From: UBA1181 sp963648205
Lineage (GTDB): Bacteria > Bacteroidota > Bacteroidia > Bacteroidales > Paludibacteraceae
Assembly (NCBI GenBank): GCA_963648205.1
Contig: CAVJCT010000059.1
Coordinates: 1 to 64,000, forward strand
Direction of reading: 5' to 3'
DNA: 64,000 bases
Below the pieces are notes generated by a model. The model did no database searches, was not told the origin of the DNA, and was given only the letters and a program-made list of their open reading frames with translations. Positions within the stretch are counted from its first letter, which is position 1, and each line of letters opens with the position of its first letter. The translations under genes were made by a program, and so were the position numbers. Below, one piece after another: positions 1 to 9,759 of this stretch.

Positions 1-377
1 CTATCGGAACTGACGAGAGAAACCTTGTCTGCGATGGCTTGAGCGATGATGATTCTGTCGCCTGGATCTTTATGGTCATCGTAAAGGGGAAGTTCTGCAA
101 ATTTCTTTAGGTGTTCTTTGCCGACAGGTACGACTTTGATGTTTTGAGATTCTAACCATTCAAAAACATTGAATGGGGTTAGCGCGTTTTTATCTTTCTT
201 GTTGATTGGTATTTTGCCAATCAACAAGTTGTAGATTAACTCTTTAACACATTCTGTGCTTGTGTAAAGAAGGGTCTCGCAACCATATATCAGTTTAAAC
301 ACTTCTTCTGAAAGGCTATCTCTATCATTAGTACCCATGTAAACAAGGACGTTTGTGTCCAAATACAATCTTCTCAT
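1..377 (-). CDS. PIN-domain protein, probable VapC-like toxin (partial)
   Basis: About 125 N-terminal residues are visible; the gene runs off the left edge of the window. It opens with RRLYLDTNVLVYMG, the typical first PIN strand with its acidic metal ligand (D7), and later has DPGDRIIIAQA and SSD, which fit the further conserved acids of a PIN ribonuclease fold. PIN proteins of this size are usually the RNase toxin of type II toxin-antitoxin pairs. The start ATG (377) overlaps the stop of the upstream 60-residue gene by four bases (ATGA), the tight translational coupling expected of such a pair. The target RNA cannot be read from sequence. The family call is firm; the toxin role is inferred from the family and the gene pairing. 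Confidence 0.8.
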   Translation of the reverse strand, partial: MRRLYLDTNVLVYMGTNDRDSLSEEVFKLIYGCETLLYTSTECVKELIYNLLIGKIPINKKDKNALTPFNVFEWLESQNIKVVPVGKEHLKKFAELPLYDDHKDPGDRIIIAQAIADKVSLVSSD

Positions 378-553
378 TTCATTATCGCTTTCATGTCTGC
401 AATTGTCCACACACCTTGTTGACCTTCTTCTGAGATAGCCCATTCACCTGCTTTGTTTAACTTTCCTTGGGCGTGAAGTTCTTTTAGCATAGCCAATCTT
501 CTTGCCCATCTCTCTGCCTTTTCTTCAGGCGTTCTCTCTTTTTTCTTACTCAT
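374..553 (-). CDS. Small partner of the PIN protein, putative antitoxin
   Basis: A 60-residue protein starting at ATG 553 (MSKKKERTPEEKAERW); an upstream in-frame start at 580 exists but is less likely. The N-terminal half is highly charged and probably helical, with many Lys/Arg/Glu. The C-terminal half contains GEWAISEEGQQGVWTIADMK, possibly the toxin-contacting part. I do not recognise it as a named antitoxin family (it does not look like AbrB, Phd, RelB or RHH). The call rests on size, position directly upstream of a PIN gene and the 4-base stop/start overlap. Confidence 0.55.
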   Translation of the reverse strand: MSKKKERTPEEKAERWARRLAMLKELHAQGKLNKAGEWAISEEGQQGVWTIADMKAIMK

Positions 554-606
554 AGTTTTACATTTTATGTTAACAATCAATTTTCACCCGAACAGGTAAC
601 CATCTG

Positions 607-614
607 CAAATATA
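607..614 (-). promoter_or_regulatory. Possible -7 element for the PIN module
   Basis: On the minus strand the sequence reads TATATTTG, an exact match to the Bacteroidetes -7 consensus TAnnTTTG, about 54 bases before the ATG of the small partner gene. No convincing TTTG -33 element lies 19-21 bases further upstream, so this is only a candidate. Confidence 0.3.
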
Positions 615-660
615 CAAATTAAATTCTCACTCCTTCTCGCTAAATTCTCTTTAACATTTT

Positions 661-692
661 TTTGTTTTTCCCCCATATCCGATTTATATTTG
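661..692 (+). promoter_or_regulatory. Bacteroidetes-type promoter of the RCC1/Ig giant gene
   Basis: TTTG at 661-664 and TATATTTG at 685-692 are separated by exactly 20 bases, a full match to the Bacteroidetes primary sigma consensus TTTG-N19-21-TAnnTTTG. Transcription would start near 698-700 and give a leader of about 110 bases before the ATG at 808. The leader holds a small inverted repeat (TTCTCG 714-719 / CGAGAA 731-736). Confidence 0.65.
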
Positions 693-807
693 CTTGTTTT
701 CTATGCTTGTACTTTCTCGGAACGTATGAGCGAGAACGAAAGTTTTGAAATAAAGTATTTTTTGATTGATATAGGTATAGTTATAATTGGGTAAATGTAG
801 TGTGAAT

Positions 808-3800
808 ATGAAAAGATATTTATATACATCGTTGCTTCTGCTGCTGGGAGTGGTGGCAGAGGTCTGCGGCCAGAGTAAAACCATCACCGGCGGTAACGAC
901 CACGGCGTTATCATCTGCGCCCAAGGGTATTTGTTTGCTTGGGGTGTGAATAAGTCGGGTCAGTTGGAAGGACTTCTGGGTATTGATCCTTCGGATAAAG
1001 CTACAGGAGCAAACGCAGATAAGACTTATGTTTACACGCCGAGCCGTGTGAGAACTGGCAACTTAACCTTCAACATGGTAACTGCAGGTTCTGGTGCGTT
1101 CAACTTGGCTTTGTCGTGTACTAAAATTGTATATGCTTGGGGTGATAACCAATCTAAGTGTTGCCACCCTGATTCAGGAAATGTGGTAAAATTCCCTCAG
1201 CCTGTGGTGAAAGGTGAAACTCCTGGTTATAATTTGGACGGAACTCCTGGTGGTGACTATTTGGGAGGCGTAACCTACGTTGCTGCTTCTACAAGTTCTG
1301 GTTTTGCCATTATGGACGATGGTCGTCTCGTGGGTTGGGGAAATGGTTCTCAAGCACAATGGTCGGATAATGCAAACGCAAAGGCTGGATATCCTACTTA
1401 TATCAATGGACCAGATGGAACACCAATCACGAATGTAACTCATATTTCGGGTGGTGATGATAACTGTATGATCAGAACTTCTGATGGAAACCTGTATTGT
1501 ATCGGACCGTGGAACGGAAATAACGCTAGAACTACAACGAAAGTTTTTGATGCTGTCCCTGTTATGATTTCAGGAGATGATCCGTATAACGAAACTGTAC
1601 CAGAAGATGGCGAGCAGTTGACGGATATTCGTATGTCAGCGGCTTCCGATGTGGCAGGTTTCGCTGTTACGGGAGATGGATATGTGTGGGCCTGGGGAAA
1701 TGGAGGCTGGGGTAACTGTACTGGCCAAAAGAAAACTGGAACACATACTCGTGCTTTGAAAGTTCTCTCTGGACAATATGGAGAGGAAGTTTCTGGCGAG
1801 GAGTATCTTACAGATGTAAAAGAGGTGATTGGAGGTCGTGGTTACGGTGCGGCTGTAACGAAGGAAGGTTACCTTGTATATTGGGGTAATAATGATGATA
1901 ATGGTGGAGTTGTTCCTACTGACGCAACAACTGCGAAAACGTACAGTGCCAATGGCGGTGGAGAAGGAATTTACCCGCTTTTGGCGAAATATTGTAATGC
2001 GAGTGGCGAACCAGACGAGGTCATCACGGACGCGGTGAGCATTTCGCGTGGTGATAATTTCGGATTTATGATCAACTCTAAGGATGAATATTATGCTTGG
2101 GGATTGAACAATAAGGGTCAGACAGGATCTGGTGACGCAACTGTTGAAAAGTACAACTGTCTTACGAAATTGAAAACTATCCCTTGTGAAATTCAGGATG
2201 CTTGTCCAACGGTCTTTATGATCAACCGTACGAAATGTCCGGGTGAGGAGATTGAGTTGGATTGTGGTTATACAATTCCAAAGGGTAAGGAGGATCGTTA
2301 TTATGTTTCTTGGTATTTGAATGACAAATTGCTCAATACGACTACAAAGAACTCTTCGTCAACGGAAAGATTGTCGGATCCTTATAATAGCGCGGCAATT
2401 AACATTACTGAACCTGGAACATATAAGGTGATTGTTGAATATATTGGTGCGTATGTTCCTTGTGGTGCTTGTGAGCCTGCCGAGACGGAGTGTGTGGTTA
2501 CAGATATGGATATGCCGATCGATACCATCATCACCGATATGAACTGTGTGGCTGGCAAGTTGGAGACCAGTGGCACAGATGTTATCTGCTACGAGGCAAC
2601 TGTCAATGATAAATTCTACAAGTCTACACAGACTGCCAAGTTTGCTGCTTTCGCAACGGAGACTTCAAAAGATACGTTGACTTACGATGGTAAGAACATC
2701 GTGGTTACGGCAAAGGGTGCGGGTGGCAAGATTGAGTTCTGCGTTACAGGCGATCAAATCGCTGCCAGCGAGATTCACGACAACGCTGCATTAGAGTCGA
2801 AAGATACTACCTACACCGTATGGTTGGAGGATATCACTTCGTTTGATACCTATATATTTAAAGATGTAGCGGTATCGGATATGACGGCTGGAAGTTATCA
2901 GAAGGAGACAATCATTCTCGATATGTATGCCACTTCAGATTTGAAATCGTTCGATGTCTACAGTGCAACTTATAATGGAACAGGAACAGTAACATTGCAA
3001 CCTGTGATCTATAAGGCATCCAAGAATGAAAATGGTGAATATGTGATTGGTGCAACCTATTTCACTGGAGAAGAGCAAACCTTCGATATCACTGCAGATG
3101 CAACGAAATGTACCGTTAAGGTAGGTTGCAAGGTAGAGGGTAGTTCATCCAGAGGTGTGAAATACGTCTTGGGTGTGATCGTTGTTGGATCATCTGCTAA
3201 AATATATAAGTTTAAGCCAGCAACCAGACAGACCAACTCTCCATTGTATAAGACAGAGATTCAAGATTCTGAGGAGTTTGGAATCTATGCCATCGGTTCG
3301 TTGGCAAACTCAATGGAGTTGGGTGGAGGTAATGGAGGCGATGAGGCGTGCATCTCCAACATCAACTTCGGAAAGTTGACCGATTACGACTGTGGTCGTA
3401 TTATGCTTTCTGCACGTTATGGTTGTCCTCCATGTAGCATGCCTGATGGCAACAAGATCACTATCGAGGAGAATAACGGAACGGATATTCAGATAGACGA
3501 AGACAACGTGAAGTTCATCAAGTTGTGTAAAGAGTCGCCTGCTGTTTCTTTGACAGTGAAAAATGTACAGAAAGAGGCAGATCCTTCGGCTAAGTTCGAC
3601 ATTCTTTGGTATCAGGGAAGTCTTACGGGCAAATCATTGCAAACCGACGAAAAGGCTTCAAGTTCTATCTTGAGTCCAGACATTGCATGGGACGCTACAT
3701 TGGAAGGCACAACAGTGAAATACTACGCAATGGTGCGCGACAATGCCAACCCAACATCAGCAATGTGTTTCGTGTACGATTCTATCAATATTATCTACAA

Positions 3801-6800
3801 TAAATTGCCAATTGCTCCTGCAATCGAGGAGATCAAATTCTGTGAGTCGGCTCCGGCTTCACAGAAAACAGCGTTGACCGATGCGTTGGCAGGTGCAGAC
3901 TTTGATGGCTACACTGTAAATTGGTATTCAGATGCCCTCAAGACCAAGACCTCTACGGAGCCAGACTTGACGACGTTGAAATATCAAGCCGATTCATACG
4001 AGTTCTACTACACTATCACAGACCCAGAGACGGAATGTGAGAGCGAGGTAGCCACCCTCACCGTTACGGTATGGGAGACACCAGTAGAAGAGTTGGATCA
4101 GATTTCCGATTTCTGTGTGCATGACGCTACGGTAGTCTACCCAGTGTCTGCTTTGGGCTACACTGTAAAATGGTGGTCGAAGGCTGATGCTTCGGAAGAG
4201 TCTTCAGAGGTGTTGGAAGATTTGGAGCCAGGATCTTACACCGTATGGTATACGGTTACTAACGACAATGGTTGTGTGAGCGAGGTTTACGAACGTCCAT
4301 TCAATGTGAAGGATTCAGTTCGTTTGAAGTTAGATTCAACGATGATCTGTGGTAAGACCACGGTAACCACGAGTGGAATCACGCCAGCCTCTGCAACTTT
4401 GGTGTGGACTTTGGCAGGAACGACCGTTGTCAGCACAGAGTTCAATGAGGCAGACGGGACAGGCAGTCTTGGCGAGTTGAGTGTTGTAGCATCCGCATCA
4501 GGCTATTGCGACAACACCTATAAATATGACGATATCTATGTAAAAGCAACCGCTACTAAGCCAACAGGTACATTCTTCGTATCTTACTTGAAGTCGGATG
4601 CTGTTGCAGGCGCATTCGAAGACATTCTTACGAAAGACAGTAAGGTAGTCGACGTAGATGCTGCTTACACATTGAATTGGTATGATGCAGACAAGAACCC
4701 AATGACCAGTGTTCCAGTTCCGTCATATCCATCAGACGCAGTAACAGACGATCAGACCTACACCTATTATGTAAGTCGCACGAATGCAGACGGCTGTACA
4801 AGTGAGTTGGAAGAGATCACCGTTGTGATTTACCTCACACCAACGCCAACTCCTGTAACGCCAGTTTACTACTGTTTGAACTCTACGAATGCAGTACCTT
4901 TGACAGCAACCGTCAACGACCCAGGAGCAACAGGTAAATTCTCGCTCGTTTGGTATGACACCGATAACACGACCGTTTTGGCTGCCGCTCCAACACCAGA
5001 TGTAACGATGGTGGGTAAGACGACCTACTACGTGTCACAGAAATCAACAGATGGTGCTGAGAGTTCGCATGTGCCAGTCAACGTAACCATCTTCGGTGTG
5101 AAAGAGCCAGAACTCGACGCAACCAACGTGTTGGCATACTGTAGTTCTAAGAACACATCATCAGCATTGAAAGCCAACTATGTTCGCGACGAAGACAATA
5201 GTTACTACGCAAGTGCTTTGGTTTGGGAAATGTCGACCGATGGCGGTGCATACAGCGAGGTATCTGCCCCTGTAACGCCAATCATCGATGTTTCAGCAAC
5301 AACGACTTACAGCTATAAAGTACACCAGATTTACGAGATCACCTCAACCGGTGAGACTTGTGTCGGAGAAGACGTTCAGACAGATGTAACCGTAACCTAC
5401 GTTGCACCAGTCGTAACACAAGAGGTGCTTTATTTGAAAGCCGCAGCCAATGCAGCAGGCACATTCGACAAGTGCTTGACTGAGCAGAACGCGGATGCAG
5501 TAACCGATATCACAACCGGCGCAACCTTGCAATGGTATCAGAGCGACTGTACGACGAAGTTGGATGCATGTCCTGCACCAACCTTGAACGCTGCCGTTGC
5601 AGAAGGTGATGATCAGTTGGAGACCTACTGTGTAAGTCAGGTGGTTAAGATTTCAGACGAACTCTCATGTGAGAGTAAGACGACGACCATCTCAGTTAGA
5701 ATCAGCGATGCCCTTCCACCAATCGTTTACTCATACTACTATTGTGAAGGACAGACGATGACCGACTTGAGTGTTGATATCAATCCACAAGCAGGAAAGA
5801 CAAAAGCCGACTACGAGATCTATTGGTATGGCACAACCAAGCCAGCCAACACATCAACAGCAACCCCAGTCTCTACGGGAACAACCTATGCGATGGGAAG
5901 CGCTGCTGCAGCAGTAGAAGGCGGAGTTACGACAGACTACAAGTATTATGTTGCACAACATGACTTGAAAACAGGAGCAGTGAGTGCGGCACAAGAGGTG
6001 TTGGTAAGAGTACAACCAAAGCCAATCGTAACCGTTACACAACCAGAGGCAGTCTGTGAGGCAGATATCGACCTTTCAGAATACAAGACGGTGAAGAACG
6101 TAAGCGAGACTTTCGAGTACACCTATTACAATGCTTCAGAGGAAGATATGAGAACCTCTTTGGTATCAAAAACTGGAGTCTACTATGTAGATGCAAAATA
6201 CAATTTGACGGTGCCAAATTCAACATCAGCGATTGTATCAGACCTTGTATGTCAAGGAGAGAAAGTTGAGATTGACGTAACTGTAAATGACTTGACTACG
6301 CCAGTCATCACAGGTTCGCCAACCACTTGTCCTGGAACATCCGTAGAGTTGGAAGTTTCAGCTACAAGTACAGACCCAGGAACAGACTTGATCTCCTACC
6401 AATGGGGTGGTGATGCTGCCAGTGTAGCAGATGGCTCAACCACATCGACTACATTCAAGACACAGAAACTCTCTCAGAAGACAGGAACAACCTATTCGTT
6501 CACGGTAGTTGCGAAAGCAGGAGCATGTACGAAGGAGGTAACCGCTGCTGAGGCACACGTCGTAACAGTAGGTGATGGAGTCGTAACAGGTAACATGACC
6601 TACACCGAGGATGGCAATGAAGAAGCCCCTGGAGGATTCGACAACAACGACACTGAGCACGACATTTACAGTTGTGGTAACCCAATCACCATCAGTGTAA
6701 CCTACGAAGGAGATCAAGACTACGTTTGGTATAAGAACGGTACGAAGATTGCTTCTGGCGTTGCATCTCTCACAACAGAGGCATATTCAACCTACGCAGA

Positions 6801-8664
6801 CGATATTTATACCATCGAATGGACCAACGAATGTAAGGCAACAACCGATTTGAAGGTACACATCGTACCAGTATCGGCTGAGGCACTCTCTACGGAGGCA
6901 ATCGAAATCTGTGAAGGCGTTCCATTCACTTCAGAGTTCAGTTACACATTGAAACCAGGTGAGACACCAACCATCGACTGGTATCGCGACGGTAGAATCG
7001 TAAGCGGTCAGGTCGGTAGCAAGATGGAGATCCAGAACACGAAGAAGTCGGATAGCGGTGTCTACTCGTTCACAATCAAGAACCGTGGATGTCAGGCAGA
7101 AGGCACAACCAACACGTTGACGGTTAAGCCATACATCCAAGCCTCTATCCAGAGCGAGCCGTTCATCGTAGATCGCCACGCTACAGGAACAATGACTATC
7201 TCATACACAGTTCCAACTTCATACGCAGTGAAGAATCAGAAGTGGATTGAGAATGGCGAGGTAGCATACGACGGTAACCCATTCGTTTTGGATGATGTAA
7301 CAGCAGATCACTACTACACGATCGAACTTTCAGACCCAGACTACTGTGATGCACAACTCTCAGCTACAGTCTATGTTGATGCAGAGTTGACTTTGAAGAC
7401 TACTTTAAAAGACACCCTCTGTTTGGGAACAACTGAGGTGTTCGTCATCGATACAACAGGTACGGGAGCATTCCGTCGTCCAAACGGAAATCCACAGTTG
7501 AACGTAACCGCTAAGGTGGGTGATGGCGCAGAAGTGAACTTGAACGATAAGATCACGAAGAGAGGCGATATGTTGAACATTGCAGTCAGTCCGGCTGACA
7601 ACGCAACCTACACCGTAAGTTTCTCTTACAACGGTAAGGAAGTCAATTCAGAGGAGAAGGTAGTCGTTATCCCAGGTATCAGTGTTACAACCCCAGATAT
7701 GCCAAATGTATGTTCTGGCGATGAGACGACATTGACCGTTACAGGAATCCAGCCAGAAGGTACGACAGTATCTTGGGCAGACGATTCGACTATCGTAGAA
7801 GGAAAGAACTCTGAGACCCTCCGTGTTCGTCCAGTCTACAGCGGTACGAGTGCCGACCACCAGTCGAAGTACAACTACACCGTTATCGCATACAACTCAA
7901 TCTGTGATAACAAGCGTGAGTACATCGTTCCAGTGCTTGTAGATGAGCCTTTGATTGGAACTATCACTGGCGACCCTGAGATTTGTCAAGGCAAGGAAGC
8001 CGTTATTGATGCATCTTCTTACTTGGCAACTACCTACAAGTGGTATCCAGACTCAACAGGCGTGATGGTAAATGCTCGTGAGACCGTCAGTCCTAACGCT
8101 TCAACCGACTACACCGTTGAGATGAGCCGTGGCTTGTGTACAGCAAAAGACACCTTTACGGTAACCGTCTTCACAAACCCTGTGATCACAAGCATCGATT
8201 CTATCGCATTGCGTGATCGTCAGATCATCCTCGAGCCAGGTTACGGTACAGCACCTTACACCTACGCTGTTGATGCGAAGGCTGCCGATGATCAAGATGT
8301 GAAGAAAGATTTGGCATTCGCTAAACACATTGTTTACGTTTACGATTCTAAGGGCTGTATGACTTCAATGAACTTCATGTTGGAAGCACCAGCCATCTCA
8401 GTACCAGACCACTTCACTCCAAACGGTGATGGTGTAGACGATACTTGGATTATCCCTGCCATCGGCGAAGTCTATCCAAACGCAGTCGTAACCATTTACG
8501 ACCGTTACGGAAAAGTCTTGAAGCAGTACTTAGGCGCGGACACCAACGGTTGGGATGGAACCTACAAAGGCAACAACCTCCCTTCAACCGACTACTGGTA
8601 TCAAATCACCATCGAGGAGATTGACAAGGAGTATGTTGGACACTTCACTTTGATTCGTCGATAG
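808..8664 (+). CDS. Giant exported protein: RCC1-like propeller, Ig/PKD-like array, T9SS type-B sorting domain
   Basis: 2618 residues. The ATG at 808 is chosen over a TTG 21 bases upstream because it starts directly on the signal peptide (MKRYLYTSLLLLLGV, ending near VCGQ). Residues of roughly 35-450 carry seven W-G motifs spaced 56-73 residues apart (FAWGVN, YAWGDN, VGWGNG, an aberrant YCIGPWNG, WAWGNG, VYWGNN, YAWGLN), as in a seven-bladed RCC1-like propeller. A long series of Ig/PKD-like beta domains follows, many with paired cysteines and NWYSD- or LQWYQ-like strands. The last ~90 residues contain HFTPNGDGVDDTW, IYDRYGK and GWDGTYKG, the gliding-motility-type C-terminal domain that directs T9SS secretion (type B). 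It is likely a surface or secreted adhesin; the ligand is unknown. A strong hairpin terminator follows. Confidence 0.85.
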   Translation: MKRYLYTSLLLLLGVVAEVCGQSKTITGGNDHGVIICAQGYLFAWGVNKSGQLEGLLGIDPSDKATGANADKTYVYTPSRVRTGNLTFNMVTAGSGAFNLALSCTKIVYAWGDNQSKCCHPDSGNVVKFPQPVVKGETPGYNLDGTPGGDYLGGVTYVAASTSSGFAIMDDGRLVGWGNGSQAQWSDNANAKAGYPTYINGPDGTPITNVTHISGGDDNCMIRTSDGNLYCIGPWNGNNARTTTKVFDAVPVMISGDDPYNETVPEDGEQLTDIRMSAASDVAGFAVTGDGYVWAWGNGGWGNCTGQKKTGTHTRALKVLSGQYGEEVSGEEYLTDVKEVIGGRGYGAAVTKEGYLVYWGNNDDNGGVVPTDATTAKTYSANGGGEGIYPLLAKYCNASGEPDEVITDAVSISRGDNFGFMINSKDEYYAWGLNNKGQTGSGDATVEKYNCLTKLKTIPCEIQDACPTVFMINRTKCPGEEIELDCGYTIPKGKEDRYYVSWYLNDKLLNTTTKNSSSTERLSDPYNSAAINITEPGTYKVIVEYIGAYVPCGACEPAETECVVTDMDMPIDTIITDMNCVAGKLETSGTDVICYEATVNDKFYKSTQTAKFAAFATETSKDTLTYDGKNIVVTAKGAGGKIEFCVTGDQIAASEIHDNAALESKDTTYTVWLEDITSFDTYIFKDVAVSDMTAGSYQKETIILDMYATSDLKSFDVYSATYNGTGTVTLQPVIYKASKNENGEYVIGATYFTGEEQTFDITADATKCTVKVGCKVEGSSSRGVKYVLGVIVVGSSAKIYKFKPATRQTNSPLYKTEIQDSEEFGIYAIGSLANSMELGGGNGGDEACISNINFGKLTDYDCGRIMLSARYGCPPCSMPDGNKITIEENNGTDIQIDEDNVKFIKLCKESPAVSLTVKNVQKEADPSAKFDILWYQGSLTGKSLQTDEKASSSILSPDIAWDATLEGTTVKYYAMVRDNANPTSAMCFVYDSINIIYNKLPIAPAIEEIKFCESAPASQKTALTDALAGADFDGYTVNWYSDALKTKTSTEPDLTTLKYQADSYEFYYTITDPETECESEVATLTVTVWETPVEELDQISDFCVHDATVVYPVSALGYTVKWWSKADASEESSEVLEDLEPGSYTVWYTVTNDNGCVSEVYERPFNVKDSVRLKLDSTMICGKTTVTTSGITPASATLVWTLAGTTVVSTEFNEADGTGSLGELSVVASASGYCDNTYKYDDIYVKATATKPTGTFFVSYLKSDAVAGAFEDILTKDSKVVDVDAAYTLNWYDADKNPMTSVPVPSYPSDAVTDDQTYTYYVSRTNADGCTSELEEITVVIYLTPTPTPVTPVYYCLNSTNAVPLTATVNDPGATGKFSLVWYDTDNTTVLAAAPTPDVTMVGKTTYYVSQKSTDGAESSHVPVNVTIFGVKEPELDATNVLAYCSSKNTSSALKANYVRDEDNSYYASALVWEMSTDGGAYSEVSAPVTPIIDVSATTTYSYKVHQIYEITSTGETCVGEDVQTDVTVTYVAPVVTQEVLYLKAAANAAGTFDKCLTEQNADAVTDITTGATLQWYQSDCTTKLDACPAPTLNAAVAEGDDQLETYCVSQVVKISDELSCESKTTTISVRISDALPPIVYSYYYCEGQTMTDLSVDINPQAGKTKADYEIYWYGTTKPANTSTATPVSTGTTYAMGSAAAAVEGGVTTDYKYYVAQHDLKTGAVSAAQEVLVRVQPKPIVTVTQPEAVCEADIDLSEYKTVKNVSETFEYTYYNASEEDMRTSLVSKTGVYYVDAKYNLTVPNSTSAIVSDLVCQGEKVEIDVTVNDLTTPVITGSPTTCPGTSVELEVSATSTDPGTDLISYQWGGDAASVADGSTTSTTFKTQKLSQKTGTTYSFTVVAKAGACTKEVTAAEAHVVTVGDGVVTGNMTYTEDGNEEAPGGFDNNDTEHDIYSCGNPITISVTYEGDQDYVWYKNGTKIASGVASLTTEAYSTYADDIYTIEWTNECKATTDLKVHIVPVSAEALSTEAIEICEGVPFTSEFSYTLKPGETPTIDWYRDGRIVSGQVGSKMEIQNTKKSDSGVYSFTIKNRGCQAEGTTNTLTVKPYIQASIQSEPFIVDRHATGTMTISYTVPTSYAVKNQKWIENGEVAYDGNPFVLDDVTADHYYTIELSDPDYCDAQLSATVYVDAELTLKTTLKDTLCLGTTEVFVIDTTGTGAFRRPNGNPQLNVTAKVGDGAEVNLNDKITKRGDMLNIAVSPADNATYTVSFSYNGKEVNSEEKVVVIPGISVTTPDMPNVCSGDETTLTVTGIQPEGTTVSWADDSTIVEGKNSETLRVRPVYSGTSADHQSKYNYTVIAYNSICDNKREYIVPVLVDEPLIGTITGDPEICQGKEAVIDASSYLATTYKWYPDSTGVMVNARETVSPNASTDYTVEMSRGLCTAKDTFTVTVFTNPVITSIDSIALRDRQIILEPGYGTAPYTYAVDAKAADDQDVKKDLAFAKHIVYVYDSKGCMTSMNFMLEAPAISVPDHFTPNGDGVDDTWIIPAIGEVYPNAVVTIYDRYGKVLKQYLGADTNGWDGTYKGNNLPSTDYWYQITIEEIDKEYVGHFTLIRR

Positions 8665-8707
8665 GAGAGTGTGAGCGTTTAGAATTTTGAAATTAGAAAA
8701 TAGAGAG

Positions 8708-8743
8708 AGTGCGATGACGTAGAAGCGTCATCGCACTTTTTTT
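8708..8743 (+). terminator. Rho-independent terminator
   Basis: A perfect 12-base-pair stem (8708-8719 with 8726-8737), a 6-base loop and a T-run to 8743. It ends the giant gene and isolates cysE. Confidence 0.9.
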
Positions 8744-8848
8744 GTCTCTTTCAGTTTCTTCGATTTGCAACTTTTAAAGAAATGAGCCGAAGAATATCGT
8801 TTGAAAATGGTAAATTAGCAGTCTATTAACAACAAAAACATTACATCA

Positions 8849-9724
8849 ATGTCAAAGTTCTCCGTCGTACAACAATTGTCAGAGTTTGATTCTTTAAAGA
8901 AAGTATTTCACGAGAAGAAGAAGGGAGTTTCCTATCCATCAGCAACGGCGTTGTGTGAGATTTTGGATATTGCGAGAGCGATTCTTTTCCCTGGCTATTA
9001 CGGTACACACTCCGTTACCGTTCAGACGTTGCCCTATTACATTGGTGTGAATGTCGACCGTTTGGCAACCCTTTTGGAGGAGCAGGTCATTGCTGGAATG
9101 CTTTTCGGTTCGGCAGCCTATAGCGACTACAACTATGTGGCAGATATTGCTGAAAACACGGTAGAGCGTTTCTTGGAGAAATTGCCAGAGATGCGCCAAG
9201 CCTTGATTTCGGATGTTGAGTCGGCTTACAATGGCGATCCCGCAGCGAAGAGTTACGCTGAAATCGTGCTTTGCTACCCAGCCATCAAGGCTATTTCAGC
9301 CTACCGCATTGCTCACGAGTTGTTGCTCTTGAACGTTCCCCTCATCCCTCGTATGATCACGGAGATGGGACACTCGGAGACAGGAATCGACATCAATCCA
9401 GGCGCAAGAATCGGTCATCATTTCACGATCGACCACGGAACGGGCGTTGTCATCGGTGAGACTTGTATCATCGGAAATAATGTCAAGATTTATCAAGGAG
9501 TAACCCTCGGAGCCAAGAGTTTCGAGTTGGACGAATATGGTAACCCAGTCAAGAATATTGACCGACATCCGATCATTGAGGATGATGTCGTAATCTATGC
9601 TAATGCAACGATTTTGGGCAGAATCACAATCGGACAAGGCTCTGTGATTGGCGGTAACGTTTGGGTGACGAATAACGTCCCTGCAGGATCGAAAGTTGTG
9701 CAGAAACGTGGCGGACAAGTCTAA
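8849..9724 (+). CDS. cysE: Serine O-acetyltransferase
   Basis: 291 residues. It transfers acetyl from acetyl-CoA to L-serine, giving O-acetylserine, the acceptor for sulfide in cysteine synthesis. The N-terminal half is helical. From about residue 175 a left-handed beta-helix of hexapeptide repeats begins (GIDINPGARIG, VVIGETCIIG, VKIYQGVTLG). D181 and H196 (TIDHGTG) are spaced 15 residues apart, exactly as the catalytic Asp/His pair of characterised CysE enzymes. The N-terminal helical part is longer than in E. coli, in keeping with the long form. The gene lies in a plus-strand group with birA, aroQ and xerD, which share no pathway with it. Confidence 0.93.
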   Translation: MSKFSVVQQLSEFDSLKKVFHEKKKGVSYPSATALCEILDIARAILFPGYYGTHSVTVQTLPYYIGVNVDRLATLLEEQVIAGMLFGSAAYSDYNYVADIAENTVERFLEKLPEMRQALISDVESAYNGDPAAKSYAEIVLCYPAIKAISAYRIAHELLLLNVPLIPRMITEMGHSETGIDINPGARIGHHFTIDHGTGVVIGETCIIGNNVKIYQGVTLGAKSFELDEYGNPVKNIDRHPIIEDDVVIYANATILGRITIGQGSVIGGNVWVTNNVPAGSKVVQKRGGQV

Positions 9725-9737
9725 CGACAGGTTTTTT

Positions 9738-9745
9738 TATCTTTG
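9738..9745 (+). promoter_or_regulatory. Candidate -7 element before birA
   Basis: TATCTTTG matches TAnnTTTG and lies 14 bases before the birA ATG, implying a very short leader. No clear -33 TTTG is seen at the right distance. Confidence 0.35.
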
Positions 9746-9759
9746 ACCCGAAAATCCCG

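Noticed and set aside
8760..8803. Promoter before cysE
   Set aside because: TTTG at 8764 and TTTG at 8800-8803 are too far apart, and the TA of the -7 box is missing.
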